A stretch of 64,000 nucleotides of DNA, from assembly GCF_004136315.1 (NCBI RefSeq), contig NZ_CP029562.1:6533501-6597500 (forward strand). The letters are read 5' to 3'. The notes beneath the pieces were generated by a model. That model ran no database searches and was not told the origin of the DNA. It saw only the letters and a program-made list of their open reading frames with translations. Below, in pieces: positions 30,048 through 41,074 of the stretch. The translations under genes and the position numbers were made by a program. This stretch comes from Mesorhizobium sp. Pch-S. Its GTDB lineage: Bacteria; Pseudomonadota; Alphaproteobacteria; Rhizobiales; Rhizobiaceae. Numbering within the stretch: position 1 is the stretch's first letter; each line of letters opens with the position of its first letter.

Positions 30048-31298
30048 ATGCCCGCCTTCAAGTCCGACTTTCTGCGCGTTCTCGACGAACGTGGCTTCAT
30101 CCACCAGATCTCCGACCCGGAAGGGCTCGACGCATTGGCCACGAAGGGCCCGATCTGCGGCTATGTCGGCTATGATGCGACGGCTACGTCGATCCACATC
30201 GGCAATCTGATCACTGTCACCATGCTCTACTGGTTGCAGGAAACCGGCCACAAGGCGATCACGCTGATGGGTGGCGGCACCTCGATGGTGGGCGACCCTT
30301 CCTTTCGGGACGAGCAGCGCAAGCTGCTGACGGTCGAGCAGATCAAGAGCAATATCGAGAGCATCAAGAAAGTCTACGGCAACATCCTGCGCTATGACGG
30401 CTCGAATCCTGCCATCATGGTCAATAATGCCGACTGGCTGCTGAAGCTGAACTATGTCGAATTCCTGCGTGACGTCGGCCGCCACTTCTCGGTCAACCGC
30501 ATGCTGTCGTTCGACAGCGTGAAGCTCAGGCTGGACCGCGAGCAGTCGCTGTCGTTCCTCGAATTCAACTACATGATCATGCAGGGCTACGACTTCACCG
30601 AGCTAAGCCGGCGCCACGGCACGGTGCTGCAGATGGGCGGCTCCGATCAATGGGGCAACATCATCAACGGCGTCGATCTGAGCCATCGCATGGGCGGCCC
30701 GCAGCTCTACGCACTGACCACGCCACTGCTCACAAAATCCTCCGGTGAGAAGATGGGCAAGTCTGCTTCGGGGGCGGTCTGGCTGAACGGTGATCTCTTC
30801 AGCCCCTATGATTTCTGGCAGTATTTCCGAAACACGGAAGATGCCGATGTCGGTCGCTTCCTGAAAATCTTCACGCGCCTGCCGCTCGACGAGATTGCCA
30901 AACTGGAAGCCCTGGGCGGTTCCGAGCTCAACGAAGCCAAGAAGATCCTCGCCACGGAAGTGACGGCAATCGTGCACGGACGCGCTGCCGCACAGGAGGC
31001 TGCCGAGACCGCGCGCAAGACTTTCGAGGAAGGCGCGCTGGCCGACAATCTGCCGTCGATCGAGGTACCTGGCGCCGAGCTGGAGACCGGCATCGGTCTT
31101 CTTGCCCTGCTGGTGCGGGCCGGGCTGGCCGCTTCCAATGGTGAAGCACGCCGCCATGTCCAGGGCGGCGCGGTGCGGCTGAACGACGAGGCGATGACCG
31201 ACGAACGGCGCTCTGTCACAGTTCAGGATCTGAGTCCGGAAAAGGTCGTAAAGCTTTCGCTCGGCAAGAAAAAACACATTCTGGTGCGGCCGGTCTAA
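30048..31298 (+). CDS. tyrS: Tyrosyl-tRNA synthetase
   Basis: A 416-residue class I TyrRS of the bacterial TyrRS-1 type. The HIGH signature is SIHIGNL near residue 50 and the KMSKS loop is [10 protein letters not shown] near residue 237. A tRNA-binding S4 domain ends the protein ([23 protein letters not shown]). The ATG at 30048 is taken because conserved sequence ([13 protein letters not shown]) begins right after it. It is convergent with the AsmA-like gene with only 11 bases between stops. Confidence 0.97.
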   Translation: MPAFKSDFLRVLDERGFIHQISDPEGLDALATKGPICGYVGYDATATSIHIGNLITVTMLYWLQETGHKAITLMGGGTSMVGDPSFRDEQRKLLTVEQIKSNIESIKKVYGNILRYDGSNPAIMVNNADWLLKLNYVEFLRDVGRHFSVNRMLSFDSVKLRLDREQSLSFLEFNYMIMQGYDFTELSRRHGTVLQMGGSDQWGNIINGVDLSHRMGGPQLYALTTPLLTKSSGEKMGKSASGAVWLNGDLFSPYDFWQYFRNTEDADVGRFLKIFTRLPLDEIAKLEALGGSELNEAKKILATEVTAIVHGRAAAQEAAETARKTFEEGALADNLPSIEVPGAELETGIGLLALLVRAGLAASNGEARRHVQGGAVRLNDEAMTDERRSVTVQDLSPEKVVKLSLGKKKHILVRPV

Positions 31299-31309
31299 AT
31301 CGAGCGGTC

Positions 31310-34300
31310 TTATCGGAACTCGAAGATCGAGCGGAAAATGCCGGGCGCGATGACTGACAGCGGGTTGATCTGCAGGTCGGGCTTTTTGGCACTGCCCCTC
31401 AACCGGTAAGTCACGCCGATCAGACCGCGGTCGCGTCCATTGCCCAGCAGCGCGCCGACCAGAGGCAACTCGCCGAAGATGCGGTTGATGCCATAGGCCG
31501 GCATGAAAGTGCCGGTCATGTCCATGTTGTCGTTCTGGTCGTAGAGCGTACCCTGGAAGGTGGTCCCGATCAGCGGGCCACGCAGCACACCATTGGCCAC
31601 CTTGAGAGAACCGGTTCCTTTGACGATCTCGGCATAGCCTCGCTCGAACTGAACGCGCGAGGTATCGATATCGGCCTTCACCGCCTGGTTGAGCGACCGC
31701 TTGTCGCCGGTTGGCGTCGTCGAGACGATCGACGCCAGCTTTGGCTCGTTGACGATCTGGAAGTTGCGGGCATCCACAGTGCCGCGCATGGGCCCATCCG
31801 CCGCGCCGGCCAGCGCTACGGCGATCGCGCCGCCTTCCATGTGCTTGTAGATGTCGAGGAAACGCAGCACCGCGCCCGCATCCGCCGACTTCATGTCCAG
31901 CGTATGCCGGCCGCCAACGGTGTTGTTCGAAACGTCGATGGACGCGCCGGAGCGGGCCTGTGCCTTCACCGTAAGCCCGTTCACCTTCGATCCCGCGCCG
32001 CTGTAGTCGAGCGTGAAGTTCGACACGACTTCATCATTGAAGCCAGTCAGCGCCTTCACGTCGGCAGTTACGGAGATCGCGTCACCGCCTGTGCCCTTCG
32101 TGGCGCTGTCGGTGTCCGAGGTGAATTGCTTGACCAGTGCGCGAGCATCGAGTGCGTCGCCGTTCACCTTGACGGCATAGCCCTTGCCGGAGCGCTTGAT
32201 GGAGACGGCAACGTCATCGCCACGGTTGAGCTGCACATGGGACAAATTCGCGGAAACCAGATCTCCATTGGACAGCTCGACCGCACCGCGAGCCTCAAAC
32301 GTCTTGCCATCGAGATCGAAATTGGTGAGCCGCGTGGTCGATCCGGCCTTCTCCATGGTGAAGGAAACTGTTGCCGGCACTCCGGGGCCCTTGCTCCATC
32401 CCGCCCAGGGAATACTCAGCTTGGCACTGGTCAGGTCTGCGACGACGTTCTGATTGGCGTTGTCGCTCTTGTCGAGCGCGATCTTCATCGTTCCGGAAAG
32501 CATGGCAGAGAGGCCCGGCATCAGAGCCTGCCGGATTTTATCGTCAACCGTAAGCGTCACCTGACGAGAGCGTGGCGGCCCGTCTGCTTCAAGCGGTTCG
32601 ACCAGCGTGACGTCGGCGGGAATGTCGTTGAGCAAGGCCTGAGCCTTGACCGTCGCGCTCCTGGGATCGACGATGATACTGCCGTCTGCGCCGGTTACCA
32701 TCTGGTCGTCGATCGGTTTGGAGATGGCGAGATCCTGGTAATCCAGCGACACCAGCCAGCCGAGTTTTGACGTATCGATACCTTTCTGCAGCGGGATATC
32801 CGCCTTGACGTTGCCGGTGACGGTTCCGGACAGTTCGTCCGGCTTCAACCCGACGTGCCGCATGGCGTTAATAGGTTCGTAGGAGGCCAATTCGACGATA
32901 GCGTCGGCATCGCCCGCGACATCGATGTTCAACGCGCCGATGACCGGCGGGATGTTGGCATTCTTGACACTGAGCGTACCGTTGCTTGCAGCCACCAGTC
33001 GACCGCTCGGCATGTAGACCGTACCGCTGGACAGCGAGATGTCGACATCGTTGCCGTGGAATTCGACCACGCCATTGGCATCGCGGATAGGTGGAATCTG
33101 GCCAGCAGTGTCGAAGCGTGATCCTTCGAGCTGAAAGCGGCCGAACACTTCGTTGCGGTCAAGCGGGACGCCGTTTCCTGCCCGTCCGGGCGCCACCTGA
33201 TACTGCAAGCTGCCTTCCACGACCTTGCCACCGAACAGGTTCTCCAGCACCCATTCGCGGGCCCCACGCGCAGAGAACCAGGGCCAGAGCTGCTTGACAT
33301 GCGAGACCGGCATGTCGTGAACGTTCAGAGCCATCGAGACACCCGGCGCCTTGCCGGCCACGAACTCCACAGCTGCATTGCCCAGCACCTCACCCGATGC
33401 CCCCGATCGGACTGCGATGGTTGGCACGACAAGCTTGCGGCTCACAGTCTGGTAGTCGCCAGCAATGCGTCCGACGAAGTCAAGTGCAGGTTCCGACGAA
33501 TCGATTGGCGCCAGCATCGCCTTGTTGCTGACGAGGTCGAAACGATAGGACGGTTCATCGCCGGCTACGCCCTGCGTCGGTTTAGGCCCAAGCGACCCTT
33601 CGATATCGAAGTCCGACCGGCCAACCTGCAGGTCAAGGCCGTCGATACCGATCTTGTTGGCACCCCGTAGCAGCGTCGCTTTCAGCTTCGCGTCGACCGG
33701 CAACATTCCACGTGCACCAAGATCCAGCACTGCACCAGCCAGTGACCCGGAGAGGCTGAGCCGCGGCTGCGCGTCACCCTCACCCTCCGTTCCCTCCAGA
33801 TGCAACGTTACCGCTCCGACATTGCCACCGGCCTGCCCGGCTGCCTTGATGTCGGCTTCGATCGGCTCCGCCGTAATGTCGGCCTTGAGAGCCGTTACCT
33901 TGCGCGCGGCAGGATCGCGCCCCGCAGAAGCTTCCACTGCCAGCTTTCGACCATCGATGTCGAGCTTGGAAGAAAATCGCACGGCGGCGGGACCGGATTG
34001 CGAAACCGTCGCGTCCGCAACCGTCACAAGCCGCACATCACCGGTAGAAGAAAGGACCACCGCAACATTTTCGAGATCGATTGAACGGATCGAATCCAGC
34101 CGGATCGCATCAAGCGACTGATGGACTGCCCCAAAGACCGCATCGACGATCCTGTCCGGGTCAATAAGCCCATCGGCGTTGCGCAGAGAAGCCGCCCAGT
34201 CACTGCTCCCCTGCGAGGGCATCGCTTCGGCGAACAGGCTCGCATCGGAAATCCTTGCGCTGGTAAGCTGTACCTCGCCCGACAAGAGCGGCAGCATGCG

Positions 34301-34708
34301 CACACCAAATCGTATCAGGCCGGCTTCCACCATCGGCTTGCCATCGCCGGCGGTCAGCTTCACATCGCGAACTTGCAGGGCCAGGAAACTCGCTTTGTCG
34401 AGCGTGATGCTGGCTGGCCCCATTGCAACGCGGACATCAACGCCGGCCATTCCCTCGATGGCTTGCTCGGCGGCCTGTCGCAGCCGCTCCGAGCCTATGC
34501 CACTGGCGCCGATGGCATAAATTCCACCGACCGCCAGCATGATCAGCATGCCGATGCCGAAGAGAACACGCGTCAGAAGGCGGGCACCGCGGCGAAATCT
34601 GGCGCGCCCAAGCGGTGGTACGGCATTGGCCGAAGGCAGGGTGCGGAGATCTGCAATCTCATCGCGCCTGAACCGGATCTTCTCGTGCCTCGGGAGTTCC
34701 TGATTCAC
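31310..34708 (-). CDS. AsmA/YhdP-like inner-membrane-anchored envelope protein
   Basis: A 1132-residue protein with one transmembrane helix (about residues 45-68, LTRVLFGIGMLIMLAVGGIYAIGA) after a basic cytosolic tail. The rest is a long periplasmic region of repeated beta strands. The N-terminal part is DUF3971-like and the C-terminal part is AsmA_2-like, ending FGELPLVGALLGNGRDRGLIGVTYRLRGSAKKPDLQINPLSVIAPGIFR. That ending is typical of the YhdP/TamB/AsmA group, which is thought to move phospholipids between membranes. It stands alone on the minus strand. Confidence 0.88.
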   Translation of the reverse strand: MNQELPRHEKIRFRRDEIADLRTLPSANAVPPLGRARFRRGARLLTRVLFGIGMLIMLAVGGIYAIGASGIGSERLRQAAEQAIEGMAGVDVRVAMGPASITLDKASFLALQVRDVKLTAGDGKPMVEAGLIRFGVRMLPLLSGEVQLTSARISDASLFAEAMPSQGSSDWAASLRNADGLIDPDRIVDAVFGAVHQSLDAIRLDSIRSIDLENVAVVLSSTGDVRLVTVADATVSQSGPAAVRFSSKLDIDGRKLAVEASAGRDPAARKVTALKADITAEPIEADIKAAGQAGGNVGAVTLHLEGTEGEGDAQPRLSLSGSLAGAVLDLGARGMLPVDAKLKATLLRGANKIGIDGLDLQVGRSDFDIEGSLGPKPTQGVAGDEPSYRFDLVSNKAMLAPIDSSEPALDFVGRIAGDYQTVSRKLVVPTIAVRSGASGEVLGNAAVEFVAGKAPGVSMALNVHDMPVSHVKQLWPWFSARGAREWVLENLFGGKVVEGSLQYQVAPGRAGNGVPLDRNEVFGRFQLEGSRFDTAGQIPPIRDANGVVEFHGNDVDISLSSGTVYMPSGRLVAASNGTLSVKNANIPPVIGALNIDVAGDADAIVELASYEPINAMRHVGLKPDELSGTVTGNVKADIPLQKGIDTSKLGWLVSLDYQDLAISKPIDDQMVTGADGSIIVDPRSATVKAQALLNDIPADVTLVEPLEADGPPRSRQVTLTVDDKIRQALMPGLSAMLSGTMKIALDKSDNANQNVVADLTSAKLSIPWAGWSKGPGVPATVSFTMEKAGSTTRLTNFDLDGKTFEARGAVELSNGDLVSANLSHVQLNRGDDVAVSIKRSGKGYAVKVNGDALDARALVKQFTSDTDSATKGTGGDAISVTADVKALTGFNDEVVSNFTLDYSGAGSKVNGLTVKAQARSGASIDVSNNTVGGRHTLDMKSADAGAVLRFLDIYKHMEGGAIAVALAGAADGPMRGTVDARNFQIVNEPKLASIVSTTPTGDKRSLNQAVKADIDTSRVQFERGYAEIVKGTGSLKVANGVLRGPLIGTTFQGTLYDQNDNMDMTGTFMPAYGINRIFGELPLVGALLGNGRDRGLIGVTYRLRGSAKKPDLQINPLSVIAPGIFRSIFEFR

Positions 34709-34758
34709 CTAGTCTTCCGTCTTCAGCCCTCATTGGCCGACGATTCCACGCCGACACT

Positions 34759-34848
34759 AGAGTGTTTCCGCCCTGAGCGGAAACGCGGAAACGCTCCAAC
34801 TCTTTATTTTACGCAACTCCCGCGGCGCACTTTTGCTGGAATTGCTCT
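34759..34848. repeat. Palindromic intergenic mosaic repeat, copy D
   Basis: About 90 bases in the orientation of copies B and C (AGAGTGTTTCCG, CGGAAACGC, CGCAACTCC, CTGGAATTGCTC). Its second module is shortened by about 10 bases. It lies between the divergent AsmA-like and bcp genes. Confidence 0.82.
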
Positions 34849-35004
34849 ATAGCGAGCCAATCCAAAGCGGGAACGGCAAAAGCGGAATCGTGCTTTGCCT
34901 TCCACCGCGCGCCGATTTATTGAGGATCACGCACGATGCCAGCCGAGGCCAAACCCTCAGCGGCATCATTGGCTCGGCGCTTAGGCTCAAACAAAGGCGT
35001 GGTT

Positions 35005-35472
35005 ATGGCTGATCTTGACGTGGGTGATGTTGCACCCGATTTCACTCTCCCAGCCGACGGCGGCAGCAGCCTTAAACTCTCTTCCTTTGTCGGCAAGCCA
35101 GTGGTTCTCTATTTCTATCCGGAGGACGACACGCCAAGCTGCACCAACGAGGCAATAAGCTTCTCGCAACTCAAATCCGATTTCGAGAAAGCCGGCGCCG
35201 TGGTGATCGGGCTCTCGCCCGACAGCGTCAGGAAGCACGACAAATTCAAGGCCAAGCATGCCTTGGATATCGCTCTCGCCTCCGACGAAGAGCGCAAGGT
35301 AATCGAAGCCTACCACCTGTGGGTGGAAAAGAAGATGTATGGACGTACCTATATGGGAGTGGAACGTGCCACTTTCCTGATCGGGCGCGACGGCCATATC
35401 GCCCGCATCTGGCGCAAGGTACGGGTCAAGGGCCATGCCGAATCGGTTCTTGACGCGGTTAGAGCCCTGTAG
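35005..35472 (+). CDS. bcp: Bcp/PrxQ-type peroxiredoxin, 1-Cys form
   Basis: A 155-residue thiol peroxidase of the Bcp/PrxQ group, which reduces hydrogen peroxide and alkyl hydroperoxides in the cytosol. The peroxidatic Cys is C46 in EDDTPSCTNEAISFS. The resolving Cys found five residues later in E. coli Bcp is Ile here, and there is no other Cys, so it must be reduced by an outside thiol. ATG at 35005 gives the usual family length; an in-frame ATG at 34936 would add 23 residues rich in Ala and Ser. Confidence 0.92.
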   Translation: MADLDVGDVAPDFTLPADGGSSLKLSSFVGKPVVLYFYPEDDTPSCTNEAISFSQLKSDFEKAGAVVIGLSPDSVRKHDKFKAKHALDIALASDEERKVIEAYHLWVEKKMYGRTYMGVERATFLIGRDGHIARIWRKVRVKGHAESVLDAVRAL

Positions 35473-35592
35473 CCGGACATCGGCTCGGATTTACGCACCT
35501 TAGAGCTGCACGGACCGCGTGGGGCAAGGCTTTGTTAACCATAACAAGTGCCTAATGGGCATTGTTGGGGTAGCAAACGAAAGCCTGGTTCT

Positions 35593-36903
35593 GTGAACGC
35601 AAACGGTCAGTCGGCGGTGTTCGGCAGGCGCAAGGAGCCGCATACGGTCATCATCGCCCGAGGCGATGAAATCCGGCACTTCACGGTGCGTCCCTGGATG
35701 ATTGCATGTCTGGGTTCGATCGTTGCAGCCGTGGTCGTCGGGTACTTGCTGGCCACATCCTATCTCGTTTTCCGCGACGACCTCATCGGCGCGACGACCG
35801 CTCGCCAAGCCCGCATGCAGCAGGCCTATGAGGACCGCATCTCCGCGCTGCGGGCGCAGGTGGACCGGATCACCAGCCGGCAATTGCTCGATCAGCAATT
35901 GATGGAGACCAAGGTCGGTGAACTGCTGGCGCGTCAGACCCAGCTCAGCCAGCGTCATGGCCGGCTTGGCCCCATCCTCGAACGCGCAGAAACTCTCGAA
36001 GGGATCAGCCCGGAACTGCAAAATCCAACGCCCACCGTGCCGGCCGATCGAACCAAGCCTGAAGACCACGCAGCGATCGTCGGCGACAAGGTGATGCCGG
36101 AGCTTGCCGCGCTGGCCAGCATTGGCGGCAGTTCCGAGGCGCCGGCATTTTCACGCTGGTCAACTCGTGCCGACCTGCCCGTAGGCGCGTCTTCGGCTGA
36201 CCGCGCCGACAAGCTGTTTGGGGCGATCAATCAATCGCTGCAGGCGATCGAAACGGAGCAGTTGCAACGTATAACCAGACTTGCCGATACAACCTATCAG
36301 AATGCCGATGCCATCAAGGATGCGCTGCAAGCGGCCGGACTGCCTGTTGACGCTGATTTTGGCAAGGATGAAACCGATGTCGGTGGCCCGCTTGTGCCGA
36401 TTGATCGCGCGACATTGTTTGACACCAAGGTCAAGGAACTGGACGAAGCCCTCGACCAGCTCGATCATCTGCGCAAGGAAGCGAGGCGGTTGCCGCTCGC
36501 CAATCCGGCTCCGGGGCGTGCCGTGACCAGCCCGTTCGGCGTACGTACGGATCCCTTGCTGGGTACCGCGGCGCTGCATTCAGGCATGGATTTCCGCATT
36601 CCGCTCGGCTCCCCTGCCCGCGCCACGGCAGCCGGCATAATTACCAAAGCAGGCTGGAACGGCGGCTACGGTCGCATGGTCGAAGTCGATCATGGTCAAG
36701 GCTACACAACCCGTTACGCCCATCTCAGCCGCGTCGATGTCGCCATCGGCCAGGCCGTCAAAGCCGGCGATGTCGTCGGCCAGACCGGCTCGTCGGGCCG
36801 CTCGACCGGTCCACATCTGCACTATGAGGTCCGGCACGATGGCGACGCCATCGATCCGCTGCGCTTCCTGAGGATCGGCAAGAAGGTCGAGAAGTACCTG
36901 TAG
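35593..36903 (+). CDS. M23 family metallopeptidase with coiled coil
   Basis: A 436-residue envelope protein. A transmembrane helix at about residues 37-60 (WMIACLGSIVAAVVVGYLLATSYLVF) is followed by a coiled coil (AYEDRISALRAQVDRITSRQLLDQQL) and a C-terminal peptidase M23 (LytM) domain. Zinc ligands are visible in HSGMDFRIP and HLHYEV, and the segment YGRMVEVDHGQGYTTRYAHLS is complete, so it may be an active peptidoglycan endopeptidase. GTG at 35593 is preferred since sequence after it (NANGQSAVFGRRKEPHTVII) fits rhizobial relatives; a GTG at 35548 is the alternative. Confidence 0.9.
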   Translation: MNANGQSAVFGRRKEPHTVIIARGDEIRHFTVRPWMIACLGSIVAAVVVGYLLATSYLVFRDDLIGATTARQARMQQAYEDRISALRAQVDRITSRQLLDQQLMETKVGELLARQTQLSQRHGRLGPILERAETLEGISPELQNPTPTVPADRTKPEDHAAIVGDKVMPELAALASIGGSSEAPAFSRWSTRADLPVGASSADRADKLFGAINQSLQAIETEQLQRITRLADTTYQNADAIKDALQAAGLPVDADFGKDETDVGGPLVPIDRATLFDTKVKELDEALDQLDHLRKEARRLPLANPAPGRAVTSPFGVRTDPLLGTAALHSGMDFRIPLGSPARATAAGIITKAGWNGGYGRMVEVDHGQGYTTRYAHLSRVDVAIGQAVKAGDVVGQTGSSGRSTGPHLHYEVRHDGDAIDPLRFLRIGKKVEKYL

Positions 36904-37297
36904 GTATCATCGGATGGCGCGAACGCTGTCCTCAATTCTCCCGTTTCGGGATTCTCCAAGAGCAAGGCCACAGCGCCGGATAACCGTGCAAAGCTGATCG
37001 CTTCCCGAGCAGACCCAGGCGAGATGCCCTGAGCCTGCGGCTCGGCCTTTCATTTCCCCAAGCCCACAGAGCAAGCCAGAAGCCGCAAAAATTCGATATT
37101 GACGAGTGCGGCATAAAATGGAATAAATATTCCATAAAGAGTTAATACGCTTCAATCATTCCAATTGATGTTCTGGAGGTCCATCAAGGGGAACGTCATG
37201 CCGGCCCCAGGCCCAGGGGAACAATGGGGCCGAATGTTTGGGAGCAGGAATCCGGATTGTCAGGTGCGACCGGACACCATCGTGGAGGAGAACTGAA
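36904..37297. other. 394-base gap upstream of the sugar ABC operon
   Basis: No convincing gene is seen. The right half is AT-rich and holds a -35-like TTGACG at 37099 and the GGAA-N6-TTCC palindrome at 37118-37135, so it is a promoter region. A long leader of about 160 bases separates the palindrome from the first start codon. Confidence 0.7.
37118..37135. promoter_or_regulatory. IolR-like operator palindrome
   Basis: ATGGAATA-AA-TATTCCAT has 8-bp perfect arms. Its core GGAA-N6-TTCC is the pattern reported for IolR, the repressor of inositol genes in Sinorhizobium meliloti. It sits about 165 bases before the first gene of the sugar ABC transporter, next to a -35-like TTGACG at 37099. Confidence 0.6.
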
Positions 37298-38230
37298 ATG
37301 AAGAAGCTTTTGCTGAGCGCAATCGTCACAGCGCTTATGACTGGTACTGCCTTCGCTGGCGACATCGGCGTGTCGATGGCGAATTCGGACACATTTTTGA
37401 CGGTGCTTCGGAAAGGCATCGAAAAAGCGGCATCCGATGCAAAACAGCCGGTCCAGATCGAAATCGCCGACGACGATGTCAACAAGCAACTCAGCCAGGT
37501 GCAGAACTTCATCGCCGCGAAGGTAGACGCGGTCATCGTCAATCCCGTCGACACCTCGGCCACTGCGAGCATGACCAAACTCGCCAACGACGCTGGAATC
37601 CCGATCGTCTATGTCAATCGTCAGCCGATCGACATGGACAAGCTGGGCAAGGGCGCGTTCGTTGGCTCCAACGAAGTCGATTCCGGCACGTTGGAGACCA
37701 AGGAAGTCTGCCGCCAGCTCAAGGAAGCCGGCAAGACGGAAGCCGGCATCCTGGTAATGCAGGGCGACCTTGCCAACCAGGCGGCGGTCATGCGCACCAA
37801 GGACGTGCATGACGTGATTGCTACTCCGGACTGCTCATTCATCAAGATCATCGACGAACAGACCGCCGGCTGGGATCCGGTCAAGGCTCAGGATCTGATG
37901 ACCAACTGGATCGCCGCGGGTCACAAGCCGGATGCCGTCATCTCCAACAATGACAACATGGCCATCGGCGCCATCAACGCGATGAAGGCTGCCGGCTGGG
38001 ATATGAAAACAGTGATCGTCGGCGGTGTCGACGCCACACAGGAAGCGCTCGCCTACATGAAGGCCGGGGATCTTGATGTGACAGTGTTCCAGAATGCGGC
38101 AGCTCAGGGCGGTGGCGCTGTCGACACCGCAATGAAGCTCGCCAAGGGTGAAGCTGTACAGTCCCCGGTATGGGTGCCGTTCGAACTGGTGACCCCAACC
38201 AACATGGATCAGTACATCTCGAAGAACTGA
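37298..38230 (+). CDS. Sugar ABC transporter, periplasmic binding protein (probably inositol)
   Basis: A 310-residue periplasmic binding protein of the RbsB/LacI-like type 1 fold. A signal peptide covers residues 1-20 ([18 protein letters not shown]). The sugar-contact region includes [30 protein letters not shown] and [16 protein letters not shown]. It is the first gene of an ABC operon with a strong GGAGGAG ribosome site. The IolR-like operator upstream suggests myo-inositol as ligand, as for IbpA-type proteins. Ribose or another sugar remains possible. Confidence 0.88.
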   Translation: MKKLLLSAIVTALMTGTAFAGDIGVSMANSDTFLTVLRKGIEKAASDAKQPVQIEIADDDVNKQLSQVQNFIAAKVDAVIVNPVDTSATASMTKLANDAGIPIVYVNRQPIDMDKLGKGAFVGSNEVDSGTLETKEVCRQLKEAGKTEAGILVMQGDLANQAAVMRTKDVHDVIATPDCSFIKIIDEQTAGWDPVKAQDLMTNWIAAGHKPDAVISNNDNMAIGAINAMKAAGWDMKTVIVGGVDATQEALAYMKAGDLDVTVFQNAAAQGGGAVDTAMKLAKGEAVQSPVWVPFELVTPTNMDQYISKN

Positions 38231-38322
38231 CCGGGGCCGCGAGCGCGCCGCATGCGCGGCGCGTCTCTCCCATCGATTTCATCAACCATGCATCTGAACC
38301 GGGTCTGGGAGGACTGATCGGC

Positions 38323-39858
38323 ATGCAGAGCCCTGTGGCAACCACGACGCACGACACCGGCATCGTTCCCATCGACGATTACATCCTCGAGGTTGAGGGT
38401 GTGCGTAAGGAATTTCCAGGAGTTCTTGCCCTCGACAATGTACAATTCCGCCTGCGCCGCGGCAGCGTTCACGCCTTGATGGGCGAAAATGGCGCCGGCA
38501 AGTCGACGCTGATGAAGATCATCGCCGGCATCTACACTCCCGACTCCGGTTCGTTCCGCTTTCACGACAAAGATATTCGCCTCAAAAGCCCGCTCGACGC
38601 CCTCGAAAGAGGCATCGCCATGATCCATCAGGAACTCAACCTGATGGCGCCGATGACGGTGGCCGAAAACATCTGGATCCGGCGTGAACCGACCAACCGT
38701 TTCGGTTTCGTCGACCATGCCAGGATGCATGCCCAAACCGTTGCGCTGTTCAAGCGCCTCAACATCGACCTCGATCCGGATGCCCAGGTCGGCACACTCA
38801 GCGTTGCCAATCGACAGATGGTCGAAATCGCCAAGGCGGTGTCCTACGAATCCGACGTGTTGATCATGGACGAACCGACGTCAGCCTTGACCGAGCGCGA
38901 GGTCGAGCACCTGTTCAAGATCATCCGCAGCCTGCGCGAACAGGGCAAAGGCATCATCTACATCACGCACAAGATGAATGAACTGTTCGAGATCGCCGAC
39001 GAATTCTCGGTGTTCCGCGACGGCAAATACATCGCGACAAGAAAATCGACCGAAGTGACCCGCGACGACATCATCCGCATGATGGTCGGGCGCGAGATCA
39101 CCCAGATGTTCCCGAAGGAGACGGTACCAATCGGAGAGGTAGTGCTTTCCGTGAAGGACCTCGCGCTGAACGGCATCTTCAAGGATGTCACCTTCAACGT
39201 CCGTTCTGGTGAAATTCTGGGCATTGCCGGGCTTGTCGGCTCGGGGCGCTCCAACATCGCCGAGACGATCTTCGGCGTGACACCAGCCGATTCAGGTACG
39301 ATCGAGCTGTTCGGTAAGACGACACGCGTCGACACCCCTGCCACCGCAATGCGTCACGGCATGGCTTTCCTAACGGAAGACCGCAAGGACACCGGCTGCT
39401 TCCTCCTGCTCGACATTCAGGAAAACACCCAGATCGCCGTGCTGCAGTCGGGCTATGTCAAGAATGGCTTCGTCGAGCAAAAGCGGCTTGCCAAGGATTC
39501 GATCGACATCAGCAACGCCTTGCGCGTCAAGACACCCGACATGTCGGAACCGATCAACAATCTGTCCGGCGGCAACCAGCAGAAGGTTTTGATCGGACGC
39601 TGGTTGCTGACCAAGCCTAAGATCCTGATTCTCGACGAACCGACGCGGGGCATCGATGTCGGCGCCAAGGCGGAAATCCATCGCCTGATTTCCAAACTGG
39701 CGGGCGAAGGCGTCGCAGTCATCATGATCTCATCCGAAATGCCGGAAGTACTCGGCATGAGCGACCGCATCATGGTGGTTCACGAAGGTCGAGTGACCGG
39801 ATTTCTGGACCGCGAAGAAGCCAATCAAGTGAAAATCATGGAGCTGGCATCTCACTGA
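38323..39858 (+). CDS. Sugar ABC transporter, dual ATPase subunit
   Basis: A 511-residue protein with two ABC ATPase domains, as in RbsA/MglA/IatA. The first has Walker [10 protein letters not shown] (about residues 49-57), a signature [14 protein letters not shown] and Walker [12 protein letters not shown]. The second has the degenerate Walker [10 protein letters not shown] usual for this class, signature [15 protein letters not shown] and [19 protein letters not shown] at 38323 follows GGAGG; the first ATPase domain begins about 20 residues later. It drives import with the permease that follows. Confidence 0.95.
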   Translation: MQSPVATTTHDTGIVPIDDYILEVEGVRKEFPGVLALDNVQFRLRRGSVHALMGENGAGKSTLMKIIAGIYTPDSGSFRFHDKDIRLKSPLDALERGIAMIHQELNLMAPMTVAENIWIRREPTNRFGFVDHARMHAQTVALFKRLNIDLDPDAQVGTLSVANRQMVEIAKAVSYESDVLIMDEPTSALTEREVEHLFKIIRSLREQGKGIIYITHKMNELFEIADEFSVFRDGKYIATRKSTEVTRDDIIRMMVGREITQMFPKETVPIGEVVLSVKDLALNGIFKDVTFNVRSGEILGIAGLVGSGRSNIAETIFGVTPADSGTIELFGKTTRVDTPATAMRHGMAFLTEDRKDTGCFLLLDIQENTQIAVLQSGYVKNGFVEQKRLAKDSIDISNALRVKTPDMSEPINNLSGGNQQKVLIGRWLLTKPKILILDEPTRGIDVGAKAEIHRLISKLAGEGVAVIMISSEMPEVLGMSDRIMVVHEGRVTGFLDREEANQVKIMELASH

Positions 39859-39890
39859 GATTTGCCGCCCCACTTTTGGTGGAGACAAAC

Positions 39891-40934
39891 ATGACTACGA
39901 ATGATCTTGCGGGGCCCACACGCATGATAGGGGCCAAGAAGCGCCTGCCGCCGGAGGTTTCGATCCTGGCCGTGCTTATCGGGATCGCGCTGGTGTTTGA
40001 AATCCTGGGTTGGATTCTGGTCGGCGACAGCTTCCTGATGAACAAGCAGCGCCTCTCCATCATTATCCTGCAGGTGTCCGTCATCGGCATCATTGCCGTC
40101 GGTGTCACGCAGGTCATCATCACCGGTGGTGTCGACCTGTCTTCCGGTTCGGTTGTCGGTCTCGTTGCCATGGTCGCGGCCAGCCTGGCACAGACGTCAG
40201 TCAACCCACGCGCCGTCTATCCATCGCTGACCGATATCTCGCCGGTCTTTGCCATTTTGGTCGGCCTTGCCGTCGGCCTGCTCGCTGGCTGGGTGAACGG
40301 CTTCATCATTGCGAAAACCAAGATACCGCCTTTCATCGCCACGCTTGGCATGATGGTGTCGGCGCGCGGTCTCGCAAAATGGTACACGCAGGGCCAGCCG
40401 GTAGCCTTGCTATCGGATGAATTTACCTGGTTCGGCAAAAGCTTCGATGTCTTCGGCTTCCCGCTGCCGCTACCGGTTATCATCTTCCTGCTGGTTGCGG
40501 TGGTCTTCCATGTAGCGCTTGGCTACACACGCTACGGCAAATTCACCTACGCGATCGGCGCCAATCCACAGGCAGCGCGCGTGTCGGGAATCAATATCGG
40601 CAACCATCTTATCAAGGTCTATGCCATTGCCGGCCTGCTCTCGGGCCTCGCCGGCGTTGTCACGGCAGCGCGCGCGGCTTCCGGCCAACCCAATATGGGT
40701 GTCGCCTACGAACTCGATGCAATTGCGGCAGCCGTGATCGGGGGCACGTCCCTCTCCGGCGGTGTCGGACGAATATCCGGAACCCTGATCGGCACCATCA
40801 TCCTCGGCGTGCTGACCTCGGGATTCACTTTCCTCAAGGTTGGTGCGTACTACCAGGAAATCATCAAGGGCATGATCATCGTCGCCGCCGTGATCATCGA
40901 CCAACAGCGTCAGAACCGACGCAAGAAGGCCTGA
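39891..40934 (+). CDS. Sugar ABC transporter permease
   Basis: A 347-residue inner-membrane permease of the RbsC/BPD_transp_2 family. It has 8-10 hydrophobic helices and the family segments [21 protein letters not shown] (residues about 80-100), [20 protein letters not shown] and [19 protein letters not shown]. It starts 32 bases after the ATPase gene with GGTGGAG upstream and completes the operon, which ends in a terminator. Confidence 0.95.
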   Translation: MTTNDLAGPTRMIGAKKRLPPEVSILAVLIGIALVFEILGWILVGDSFLMNKQRLSIIILQVSVIGIIAVGVTQVIITGGVDLSSGSVVGLVAMVAASLAQTSVNPRAVYPSLTDISPVFAILVGLAVGLLAGWVNGFIIAKTKIPPFIATLGMMVSARGLAKWYTQGQPVALLSDEFTWFGKSFDVFGFPLPLPVIIFLLVAVVFHVALGYTRYGKFTYAIGANPQAARVSGINIGNHLIKVYAIAGLLSGLAGVVTAARAASGQPNMGVAYELDAIAAAVIGGTSLSGGVGRISGTLIGTIILGVLTSGFTFLKVGAYYQEIIKGMIIVAAVIIDQQRQNRRKKA

Positions 40935-40960
40935 GCCGTCTCCTCCCAGGACAGCCATCT

Positions 40961-40990
40961 CGCCGCGCCGCACCCCCGGCGCGGCGTTTT
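40961..40990 (+). terminator. Intrinsic terminator of the sugar ABC operon
   Basis: A perfect 10-bp GC-rich stem, CGCCGCGCCG / CGGCGCGGCG, with a 6-base loop, ends in TTTT. It begins 26 bases after the permease stop. Confidence 0.92.
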
Positions 40991-41074
40991 CCATTGCACC
41001 AGGCATAAACCCGGCTGCCTCGAATCCAGGCAGCCAGACTGCAGGTCAAATTCGGATCGTCGTTTTGAAGAATC

